A stretch of 64,000 bases of DNA from NCBI GenBank assembly GCA_030765605.1, contig JAVCCG010000098.1, positions 1-64,000 on the forward strand. Reading direction: 5' to 3'. Origin of the DNA: Candidatus Alcyoniella australis (lineage in GTDB: Bacteria; Lernaellota; Lernaellaia; JAVCCG01; Alcyoniellaceae). How positions within the stretch are numbered: the first letter of the stretch is position 1; every line of letters begins with the position of its first letter. Shown here piece by piece: positions 31,796 to 39,176 of this stretch. The position numbers were made by a program, and so were the translations under genes. The notes beneath the pieces were generated by a model. The model was not told the DNA's origin. It worked only from the letters and a program-made list of their open reading frames with translations, and did not search any database.

Positions 31796-34093
31796 ATGGA
31801 ACGTTGTTTCAGCTACGTGCTGCGCCACCGCTGGGTCGCGCTGATAGTGCTGCTGCTGATCAGCCTGGCCGCCGTGGCATCGCTGCGGCGCGCGGTATTT
31901 GCCTCGTCCATAGGCCAGATGTTTCTCGGCGAGCACCCGGGCTACGCGCGCTACCTGGAGCGTATAAGCGAGTTCGGCAGCGACGAGGTGGTGCTGGTCG
32001 CCATTGAAGAAGACGACGCGCTGAGCAGCCCGGGCCGCCAGCGGCTGGGGCGAGCGGTCGGCGCGGTCCGCGAGCTGCCCGGCGTGGTGCGGGTACGCAG
32101 CCTGCTCGACGCCCAGCGGGTCCAGGGCGATGCCCAGAGCATCTGGGTGCGCGACTACGCCGCGCTGGCCGAGCAAGATCCCGGACAGATCCCGCAGCTT
32201 ATCGAACAACTGACCCAGGATCCGTTCTACGGCGGCCTGCTGGTCTCGGACGACGGCGCGCACCACGCGGTGATCGTCCAGCTACAAACCGAGGACGACC
32301 GGCCGGTGGAACAAACGCCGGAGCTGATCCAACGCATCCTCTCCGCGTTTACCGACGCGGGCTACGCGCGCGAGTCGCTGCATCCGCTGGGCGCGCCGGT
32401 GAGCTTCAGCTCGGTGGTGTCCGAGAGCATCGCCAATATCAGCACGCGGCTGCCGCTGGTTGCCGTGCTGCTGCTGCTCACCGTGTGGCTGATGTTCCGG
32501 CGCATGTGGCCGGTGCTGGTGACCTCGCTGGTCGCCGCTCTGGCCTCGCTGTGGACCATGGGTTTCGCCGTGTTGCTCGATCCGCGAGTAAATATCCTGG
32601 CCAGCATGGTGCCGATGGTGATCATGATCATCGCCTTCTCCGACGTGGTCCACCTGTGCAGCGCCTACCTGCTTGAGCTCGGCGCGGGAAAAAGCAAATC
32701 CGAGGCGATCTTGCACAGCGGCTCCGACGTGGGACGCGCCTGCCTGATGACTTCGGCCACGACCTTCGTTGGTTTCGTCTCAATGTCGATCGTGCCCGCG
32801 CCGATCTTCCGCCACCTGGGGCTGGTGCTGGGCTTCGGCGTGGCCGTGGCGCTGTTGATCGCAGTGACCTTGGTGCCGATCCTGTTCTCGCTGATTCCGC
32901 AGCCCAAGCCCTGGCGCAGGGGCGCGGCCGGTCGCGTACAGGACCTGCTCGATCGCTTCCTGCACGGCGCGGCGCAGCTCGCCGCCGCCCGTCCGCGCAC
33001 CTTGATCGCGCTGTTCGCCCTGCTGGGGCTAGTCGCGGTCTACGGCATGACCCGAATGCACGTCGAGACCGACTTCGCCAAGCGGCTGACCTACGACCAT
33101 CCGTTGCGCGTCGATGCCCGCTATTTCAACGCACACTTCGGCGGGGCCAACTCGGTCGATATCTACGTTGACTCCGGCGAGATCGACGGATTGCTCGACC
33201 CCGAGCTGATCGGGCTGGTCGCCGCTTATCAACGCGATTTGGCGCGCCTGCCCGGGGTGACGCGCGTCTCCTCAATCGTCGACCTGATCGCGCCGCTGCA
33301 TGCGGCGATCCACTACGGCCAGAGCGCTCCGGGCGACTTGCCGCGCACGCGCTCGGCCCTGGCCGACGACTTTCAACTGCTCGAGATCAAGGGCTACAAC
33401 GATCTGGAACAGCTGATCGACTTCGACCGTCGCCGAATGCGCCTGACCCTACAGCTTCCCGAGGAGGGAGTGCGCGCAACCCAAGAGATCGGCGAGCAGG
33501 CCGCGCGTCTGGGACGCCAGATGCTTGGCGAACAAGCGGACGTGGAGGCCACGGGTATGCTGTTTCTGCTCGGCCAATGGCTGGGCGAGATCGTCGCCGG
33601 ACAGCGCCGCGGCCTGGCCTTCGCCGTGTTCACCATCGCACTGATGATGATCATCGGCCTGCGCTCGTGGCGCGTGGGGCTGTGGTCGATGATCCCCAAC
33701 CTATTGCCGCTGGCCGTACTCGGCGGTTACCTCGGTCTGGCCTGGGAGCAGATCGACTCCGACGTGCTGGCGCTGATGATGATCGCCCTGGGCATCGGCG
33801 TGGACGACACGATCCATTTCCTGATGCGGCTGCGCATCGAGTGGAAACGCCACGACGACGTGGAGGGTGCGCTACGCAGCACATTCAATTTCTCCGGCCG
33901 CGGGATCGTGATCACGACAGTGATCCTGGTCGTGGGATTCGCACCCTTTGCCTTGTCGGACTACCTAAGCGTGAACATGCTCGGCACCCTGTTGCCATTG
34001 ACGTTGATCGTGGCGCTGCTCGCGGACTTGCTGCTTCTGCCCGCCCTGGTTAAGGTCGGATTGCTAAGTTTTGATGAAAGATCACAACAATGA
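31796..34093 (+). CDS. RND/MMPL-family exporter
   Basis: A 765-aa inner-membrane protein of the RND superfamily, with the expected 12 transmembrane segments: one at the N terminus (WVALIVLLLISLAAVASL), a large periplasmic loop, five more segments from about residue 215, and a second copy of this layout from about 400. Motifs include MVPMVIMIIAFSDVVHLC in the first half and MMIALGIGVDDTIHFLMRL in the second, carrying acidic residues used for proton coupling. Such proteins move lipids or hydrophobic compounds. It begins an operon with the Cys-rich mini-protein, whose ATG overlaps its TGA. Confidence 0.88.
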   Translation: MERCFSYVLRHRWVALIVLLLISLAAVASLRRAVFASSIGQMFLGEHPGYARYLERISEFGSDEVVLVAIEEDDALSSPGRQRLGRAVGAVRELPGVVRVRSLLDAQRVQGDAQSIWVRDYAALAEQDPGQIPQLIEQLTQDPFYGGLLVSDDGAHHAVIVQLQTEDDRPVEQTPELIQRILSAFTDAGYARESLHPLGAPVSFSSVVSESIANISTRLPLVAVLLLLTVWLMFRRMWPVLVTSLVAALASLWTMGFAVLLDPRVNILASMVPMVIMIIAFSDVVHLCSAYLLELGAGKSKSEAILHSGSDVGRACLMTSATTFVGFVSMSIVPAPIFRHLGLVLGFGVAVALLIAVTLVPILFSLIPQPKPWRRGAAGRVQDLLDRFLHGAAQLAAARPRTLIALFALLGLVAVYGMTRMHVETDFAKRLTYDHPLRVDARYFNAHFGGANSVDIYVDSGEIDGLLDPELIGLVAAYQRDLARLPGVTRVSSIVDLIAPLHAAIHYGQSAPGDLPRTRSALADDFQLLEIKGYNDLEQLIDFDRRRMRLTLQLPEEGVRATQEIGEQAARLGRQMLGEQADVEATGMLFLLGQWLGEIVAGQRRGLAFAVFTIALMMIIGLRSWRVGLWSMIPNLLPLAVLGGYLGLAWEQIDSDVLALMMIALGIGVDDTIHFLMRLRIEWKRHDDVEGALRSTFNFSGRGIVITTVILVVGFAPFALSDYLSVNMLGTLLPLTLIVALLADLLLLPALVKVGLLSFDERSQQ

Positions 34094-34317
34094 AAATCGA
34101 CGACGAGAGCATCGCGCGCATCCGCGAACGACTGCGGATACTGGCAACCCAGGGGATCGAGCCGGACCTCTACTGTTCTTTCAGGTGCAGCTTCTCCGAC
34201 TCGGGACAGGCGCAGCACGCGGCCTGCCTGGCGGTCAACGGCGTGCATTGCCGATTAATCGAGGGTGTGGTGGAAAAGGGCGCTCCATGCCGGGTGCGCT
34301 CACTGATCGAGACCTGA
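34090..34317 (+). CDS. 75-aa cysteine-rich protein
   Basis: A small cytoplasmic protein with five Cys at YCSFRCSF, ACL, HCRL and PCRV. The spacing does not match a zinc ribbon or ferredoxin I know, but could bind metal. The ATG overlaps the exporter stop as ATGA, a sign of translational coupling, and codon use fits the neighbours, so I consider it real. Function is unknown; an accessory of the exporter is possible by context. Confidence 0.6.
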   Translation: MKIDDESIARIRERLRILATQGIEPDLYCSFRCSFSDSGQAQHAACLAVNGVHCRLIEGVVEKGAPCRVRSLIET

Positions 34318-34363
34318 GCACGGCCCGGCCGTTCACAGCCAATTTCAACGTCGAGAACCAATC

Positions 34364-36259
34364 ATGCGTAGAACACGAAACTTGAACCTTGGATTGCCGG
34401 CGATCCTGCTGCTGATCGCGGCCCTGGTCTGCACAGCTTGGGCCTGCGCGGGATCGCGCCCGGCCAAGGCCCGGCTGGATCGCAATTGGTACCTTGACGA
34501 TGCGCAGCAGCGGGAAGCGACCGAGGCCGGCCGCGTCGTGCGCAGCTCGCTGTACCTGACCATGCGCGACGGCGTGCGTATCGCCGTTGACGTCTACCTG
34601 CCCGCGAACCTCGAGCCCGGCGAGAAGCTGCCCACGCTGCTTAACCAGACGCGCTATTTGCGCCACCTCGAGCTCTACCCGCCCTACAACGAACTGCTGA
34701 TGCCGCCCGAGGAGATCCTGCAAATTGTCGGACTCGGATACGCCGTGGTGCGCGTGGACGCCCGGGGCAGCGGAGCCTCGTTCGGCACACGCCCCTGCCC
34801 GTGGTCGGCCGACGAGGTGACGGACGGCGCCCAGGTCGTGGACTGGATCATTGAGCAGCCGTGGTCCAACGGCTTGGTCGGCGCGGTGGGTGGATCCTAC
34901 GAGGGAACCGCCGCCGAGATGCTGCTGGTCAACCGCCACCCGGCGGTTAAGGCCGCAGCCCCGATGTACGCGCTGTACGACGCTTACGCCGACATCGCGT
35001 TTCCCGGCGGAATTCACCTCTGGTGGTTCACCCAGATCTGGCAGCGCGGCAACCTGGCGATGGACGCCAACGACCTGTCGCAGGCCGCATGGTTCGCGCC
35101 GCTGTTCACCAGCGGCGTCTCGCCGGTGGACGACGATCATGACCGCGTGTTGCTCGAACAGGCCGTTGCCGAACACGCGACCAACTACCATGTACACGAA
35201 GAGGCCGCGCAGATTTTCTATCGCGACGACGTGAGCAACGGCGGTTTGCACATCGACAGCTTCAGCCCGCATCATTATCTTGGGCAGATCGCCGAATCGG
35301 AAGCCGCGATCTACAACTACAGCGGATGGTTCGACGGCGGATATGCGCACTCGGCCATCAAGCGCTACCTGACCATGGGCCAACGACCCCAGGATCGGCT
35401 GATCCTCGGGCCCTGGGATCACGGCGGCGACGATCACGTGCGGCAATTCCAGCGGCCCTATCGCTCGAACTTCGATCACATGGCCGAGCTGGCCCGCTTC
35501 TTCGACTATCACCTCAAGGGGATCGACACCGGAATCTACGACGAGCAGCCGGTGCACTACTACACCATGGGCGAGGACACTTGGCACGCGGCCGATACCT
35601 GGCCGCCGCCCGAGGCGCAGCCCGTTGCGCTGTATCTGCGCGCCGACGGGACCCTCGATTTTGCGCCCCCCGACCAGGTGCAAAGCGTGGAGTACGCGGT
35701 GGACCCCAAGGCCGGTACCGGAGGCTACGCCCGCTGGAACAGCCTGGCCTTGGGCATGGCCGTGCGCTACCCCGACCGCCGCAAGGCCGATCGGCGTCTG
35801 CTGGTGTTTCAAAGCGCGCCGCTCGATCAAACGCTGGAGGTAACCGGCCATCCACTGGTCCACCTCTACATCAGCAGCTCCAAGACCGACGCCGACGTGT
35901 TCATCTACCTTGAAGACGTGGACCCCGCGGGGCGCGTGGGCTACGTCAGCGAGGGCATGCTGCGCGCCTCGCACCGCAAGCTGTGCGACGAGCCGCTCTA
36001 CACCACGCCCGCGCCGTGCCACAGCTTTCTGCGCGCCGACGCCATACCGCTGGAGCCTGGCGAGCCGACCGAGCTGATCTTCGACCTGCAGCCGACCTCC
36101 TACCTGTTCAAACGCGGCCACAGCCTGCGCATCGCCGTGGCCGGGGCTGACGCCGACCACTTTCGGCCGCTGCCCGGAGATCCGTCGCTGCTTACGGTGC
36201 ATACCGCCCCAAAGCTTGCCTCACGGATCGTGCTGCCGCTGATCGTGCGAGATGAGTGA
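34364..36259 (+). CDS. CocE/NonD-type alpha/beta hydrolase (X-Pro dipeptidyl-peptidase family)
   Basis: A 631-aa protein with an N-terminal hydrophobic signal that ends in a lipobox-like AWAC, so it is probably an exported lipoprotein. The hydrolase core shows GAVGGSYEGTAAEML with the nucleophilic Ser in GGSYEG, an Asp-containing segment, and the His of LILGPWDHGG. The C-terminal jelly-roll of X-Pro dipeptidyl-peptidase-like proteins follows, with VTGHPLVHLYISSSKTDAD and RGHSLRIAVAGAD. Family members cleave esters or acyl-peptides such as cocaine or glutaryl-7-ACA. The actual substrate is unknown. The GHMP kinase gene overlaps its stop by one base. Confidence 0.85.
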   Translation: MRRTRNLNLGLPAILLLIAALVCTAWACAGSRPAKARLDRNWYLDDAQQREATEAGRVVRSSLYLTMRDGVRIAVDVYLPANLEPGEKLPTLLNQTRYLRHLELYPPYNELLMPPEEILQIVGLGYAVVRVDARGSGASFGTRPCPWSADEVTDGAQVVDWIIEQPWSNGLVGAVGGSYEGTAAEMLLVNRHPAVKAAAPMYALYDAYADIAFPGGIHLWWFTQIWQRGNLAMDANDLSQAAWFAPLFTSGVSPVDDDHDRVLLEQAVAEHATNYHVHEEAAQIFYRDDVSNGGLHIDSFSPHHYLGQIAESEAAIYNYSGWFDGGYAHSAIKRYLTMGQRPQDRLILGPWDHGGDDHVRQFQRPYRSNFDHMAELARFFDYHLKGIDTGIYDEQPVHYYTMGEDTWHAADTWPPPEAQPVALYLRADGTLDFAPPDQVQSVEYAVDPKAGTGGYARWNSLALGMAVRYPDRRKADRRLLVFQSAPLDQTLEVTGHPLVHLYISSSKTDADVFIYLEDVDPAGRVGYVSEGMLRASHRKLCDEPLYTTPAPCHSFLRADAIPLEPGEPTELIFDLQPTSYLFKRGHSLRIAVAGADADHFRPLPGDPSLLTVHTAPKLASRIVLPLIVRDE

Positions 36260-37269
36260 TGAAAATCGTGACCCAAGCCTTTTCCCGCGCCGGGCTGATG
36301 GGCAACCCCGGCGACGGCTATTGCGGCAAGGCGCTCGCGTTGAGCGTGCGCAATTTCAGCGCGCAGGCGACCATCGAGCCCAGCGCGCGGCTGTGCATCG
36401 CGCCCCAGCGTCAAGACCTGCTCGAGTTCGACAACGTGCAGCAGCTAGTGCGCGGCGTGCGCGAACACGGTTATTACGGCGGCGTGCGACTGCTCAAGGC
36501 GACGATCAAGCTCTTTGCCGAGCACTGCATTGCCCGGGGGATAGAGCTGCGCCCGGATTGCTTCACCATCAGCTATTGCACCACGATCCCGGTGCAGGTC
36601 GGACTGGCCGGATCCAGCGCAATCATCACCGCCGCGATGCGCGCACTGATGCGCTTCTACAACGTCGAGATCGAGCGCGAGCTGCTGCCCTCGCTGATCC
36701 TGAGCGTCGAGCGCGAGGAGCTGGGCATCGGCGCGGGGCTGATGGACCGCGTGATCCAGGTCTACGAGGGACTGGTGTTCATGGACCTCGGCCGCGAGCT
36801 GGTTGAAGGTCGGGGCTTGGGCGACTACGTGCCGCTGGACCCCGCGGCCCTGCCGCCGCTTTACCTGGCCTACAACGAGGGCTTGGCCAAGGGCAGCGAG
36901 TTCACGCACAACCCGTTGCGCGCGCGCTTTGAACGCGGAGAGCCGGAAATGCTCGCGAAAGTCGCTCAACTGGCTGAGTTGGCCGTACGCGCACGAGAGC
37001 TGCTCGAACACGGGCGCGGCGACGAGCTCGGGTCGCTGATGGATGAGAACTTCGATTTGCGCGCCGCGCTGTGCAATATCGGCCCGGGCGATATGCAGTT
37101 GATCAACATTGGCCGCGAGCTGGGCGCGCATCCCAAGTTCGCCGGATCGGGCGGCGCGGTGATCGGCGCGTTCGATGGCGACCCACAGCGCCTGGAACGT
37201 CTGCGCCGCGCCTACGCCAAGATCGACGCCACGCTGATCGTGCCGCAGATCGCGGCCGAGGAGGACTGA
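36259..37269 (+). CDS. GHMP-family sugar kinase
   Basis: A GHMP kinase of 336 aa with the ATP-binding glycine-serine loop PVQVGLAGSSAIITAA, an N-terminal SRAGLMGNPGDGYCGKA segment like that of glucuronokinases, and the C-terminal motif KFAGSGGAVIGAF. Members phosphorylate the anomeric or other hydroxyl of sugars and isoprenoid precursors. The similarity of the first motif to GNPxD suggests a sugar-1-kinase, but this is inference. ATG 36259 is used rather than the GTG three bases upstream, because it overlaps the hydrolase TGA. The gene after it overlaps by one base. Confidence 0.8.
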   Translation: MKIVTQAFSRAGLMGNPGDGYCGKALALSVRNFSAQATIEPSARLCIAPQRQDLLEFDNVQQLVRGVREHGYYGGVRLLKATIKLFAEHCIARGIELRPDCFTISYCTTIPVQVGLAGSSAIITAAMRALMRFYNVEIERELLPSLILSVEREELGIGAGLMDRVIQVYEGLVFMDLGRELVEGRGLGDYVPLDPAALPPLYLAYNEGLAKGSEFTHNPLRARFERGEPEMLAKVAQLAELAVRARELLEHGRGDELGSLMDENFDLRAALCNIGPGDMQLINIGRELGAHPKFAGSGGAVIGAFDGDPQRLERLRRAYAKIDATLIVPQIAAEED

Positions 37270-38387
37270 TGCGCTTCAGCCTCGGCGTTGCGGCCCTGGC
37301 GCTGGCATTGTCGCTGCTGCCGGTCGGGTGCGCGTCGCCGCCGGACGGGGGAGAGATGGACCGTACATTGACCGTGATCGACTACAACCTCTGGCACGGG
37401 CTCAATCCCGTAGGGCTGCTTAAGTTCGACGAGTTCGAGACTCCGGCCGAGCGTGAGCTGCGGCTCGAGGGATTCCTGGCCCAGGCGCGGGCCCTACAGC
37501 CGGACCTGATCTTTCTGCAGGAGGTCAACCCGGTGCCGGGCCTCTCGGCGCGGATCGCCGACGAGCTGGGCATGCAGCGCGTGTTCCAGGTGGGCAACTC
37601 CGGAATCAAGATCGGTTCTCTGGGGCCGCCGATCAACCTGCGCTCGGGCCTGGCGATCTTGGCCGCCCCACAGTTGCATCTTGAGAAGCTCGACGGCTGC
37701 AAACTCTCGGGATCGACCGGGCGTTGCGGCCCGTGGCTCTCGATCCAGACCGGGGAGTTCCGCTACGCGCTGGTCGCCCGCGTCGAGATCAACGGCCGCG
37801 AACTGATGCTGATCAACACCCATCTGCACCACGGGATGGAGATCGACCAGCAGGTGCGGCAGGGGTTGGATGAGCTGGTCGATAAAGGAACGATCACGCG
37901 CGAGCAGGCCGACGCTGCGCTGGCCGAGGTGGCCCTGGCCTCGCAGCGCAGGCGTAGCGAGATCGAGCGCGCCTTGGACTGCGCCGCGGACGCCGGTCTC
38001 GACCAGTCCACGCCCGTACTGTTTGCCGGCGACTTCAACGCCTCGCCCGATGCCCCCGAGCTCACGTGGCTGAAAAGCCATCTGGGCTTCGCCTCGGTCA
38101 CTGACGATAGCGACCCGCAGAACCTGCTTTACACCTGGGACCCCCAGCGCAATTCCAACACGCTGTTCGTCAGCGATTTCAAGCCGCCCAGCGACGGCGA
38201 GGGGCTGATCTTCGCGCACCTGGGGCAGACGCTGGTTCATCAGCGACGGCGGCTGGACTACATCTTCACGCGCTCCACCGGCTCGCTGCTCGAGCCGCGC
38301 GAGTCCGGCCTGTTCGCCGACCAGCCGCGCAACGGCACGATGAGCTCGGACCACTTCGGCGTGTTCGCCAAATTCGAGATCAAATAA
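37269..38387 (+). CDS. endonuclease/exonuclease/phosphatase-family lipoprotein
   Basis: A 372-aa protein starting at ATG 37269, whose first bases overlap the kinase TGA. The N terminus MRFSLGVAALALALSLLPVGC is a lipoprotein signal. The mature part is an EEP-fold hydrolase: DYNLWHG, FLQEVNPV with the metal-binding Glu, INTHLHHG with a catalytic His, FAGDFNASPDAP and the terminal SSDHFGVFAKFE. Such secreted proteins act as sphingomyelinases, phosphodiesterases or nucleases. Being lipid-anchored, a membrane-lipid or extracellular nucleic-acid substrate is plausible. It ends the operon that began with the exporter. Confidence 0.85.
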   Translation: MRFSLGVAALALALSLLPVGCASPPDGGEMDRTLTVIDYNLWHGLNPVGLLKFDEFETPAERELRLEGFLAQARALQPDLIFLQEVNPVPGLSARIADELGMQRVFQVGNSGIKIGSLGPPINLRSGLAILAAPQLHLEKLDGCKLSGSTGRCGPWLSIQTGEFRYALVARVEINGRELMLINTHLHHGMEIDQQVRQGLDELVDKGTITREQADAALAEVALASQRRRSEIERALDCAADAGLDQSTPVLFAGDFNASPDAPELTWLKSHLGFASVTDDSDPQNLLYTWDPQRNSNTLFVSDFKPPSDGEGLIFAHLGQTLVHQRRRLDYIFTRSTGSLLEPRESGLFADQPRNGTMSSDHFGVFAKFEIK

Positions 38388-38388
38388 A

Positions 38389-38695
38389 GCAGCTATGAGC
38401 TGCACCAAAACTCGCAAGCGAACCTTGCGCGTTGCTCTACGATATTTTCCGCGTCGCGGAGTGGATCGTAGGTAACCGACAAACGTAATACACGAGATTT
38501 GTGCCGACTCAGAGCCGCTCGCGTTGGATGGGGCGGCAAGGTGAATTGTTTTAATTAATCTCGAGCCAATACCCCGCGAGCCTTCACCTAATAATGTTAT
38601 TCAACATTATTATCCCTCCCCGATGCTTAGTCGCGGGGTGGATCGTTGCATCAAGACCGGCGTACTGCGCGAGCCTTGCCGCGGCTCCAAGCCGC
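38389..38695. repeat. MITE-like element with 27-bp imperfect terminal inverted repeats (copy 1)
   Basis: The left end at 38389-38415 and the reverse complement of the right end at 38669-38695 share the form GC-purine-GCT, 3 nt, AGCYGC then CAA and CTCGC; about 19 of 27 positions agree. Each end can itself fold (GCAGCT/AGCTGC and GCGGCT/AGCCGC). Inside lie further palindromes, including TAATAATGTT/AACATTATTA at 38589-38612 and CTACGAT/ATCGTAG. There is no coding frame. A shorter relative occurs at 41268-41398. The whole 38388-38781 gap is otherwise empty apart from the tatA terminator. Confidence 0.5.
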
Positions 38696-38707
38696 CTCCA
38701 AGGTGCC

Positions 38708-38754
38708 CAAACAAAAACCGCACCTGCTGGGATGTCGGTCCCGGCCGGTGCGGT
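38708..38754 (-). terminator. terminator of tatA
   Basis: On the minus strand ACCGCACC pairs with GGTGCGGT across a loop that contains a secondary GGGA/TCCC stem, followed by TTTTTGTTT. It lies 28 bp downstream of the tatA stop and fits a rho-independent terminator. Confidence 0.75.
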
Positions 38755-38781
38755 CTTGGTCGCAGGTGCGTCAGGCGGCGG

Positions 38782-38976
38782 CTACTCTGCCTTGTCTTCG
38801 TCTTTGAGCTGTTTATCTTTAGGCGTCACGTCGATCTCGTCATGGTTGGCCTTGCGAAACTCGCGGATGCCCTTGCCCAGGCCGGCGCCGATCTCAGGCA
38901 GCTTGCCCACGCCAAAGATGATCAGCACGATGGCCATAATAATTACCAGCTCGCCCATGCCCAAATTGCCGATCAT
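38782..38976 (-). CDS. tatA: Sec-independent translocase subunit TatA/E
   Basis: A 64-aa protein with one N-terminal membrane helix ([21 protein letters not shown]), the FGxxxLPE hinge, an amphipathic helix [14 protein letters not shown] and a charged tail, all diagnostic of TatA. It forms the pore of the twin-arginine system. No tatB or tatC is nearby, so those must lie elsewhere. AAGGAGAAAG precedes the ATG. A 45-aa membrane protein gene lies 31 bp upstream on the same strand. Confidence 0.93.
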   Translation of the reverse strand: MIGNLGMGELVIIMAIVLIIFGVGKLPEIGAGLGKGIREFRKANHDEIDVTPKDKQLKDEDKAE

Positions 38977-39007
38977 GGTCTTTCTCCTTGTTTAGTCGGC
39001 CGACACT

Positions 39008-39145
39008 CTAACGGAAAAACCCGGCCAGCAGCCCCCAGCCGAGGATATCGTCGGCCGTGGCGAAACATAACAATAGCGTATAGACGATCATCGCCGCAAG
39101 AGCGAGTTTGCCGGTCCGGCCGCCCTCTTGATCGCGCTGTTCCAT
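39008..39145 (-). CDS. 45-aa single-span membrane protein
   Basis: A short frame starting at ATG 39145, chosen because AAGGAGG lies 8 nt upstream; the longer frame begins inside poly-Asp antisense codons of the neighbour and is not credible. The product has a charged N terminus (MEQRDQEGGRTGK) followed by one membrane helix, LALAAMIVYTLLLCFAT, and a short tail. It sits between the M14 peptidase gene and tatA, all on one strand. Function is unknown; the context suggests an envelope protein. Confidence 0.6.
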   Translation of the reverse strand: MEQRDQEGGRTGKLALAAMIVYTLLLCFATADDILGWGLLAGFFR

Positions 39146-39176
39146 CCGCCTTTCCTCCTTAATCGAACGGCGCTGC

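Noticed and set aside
34235-36202. 655-aa minus-strand frame
   Set aside because: Antisense to the CocE-type hydrolase, which has a full set of catalytic motifs; high G+C keeps antisense frames open.
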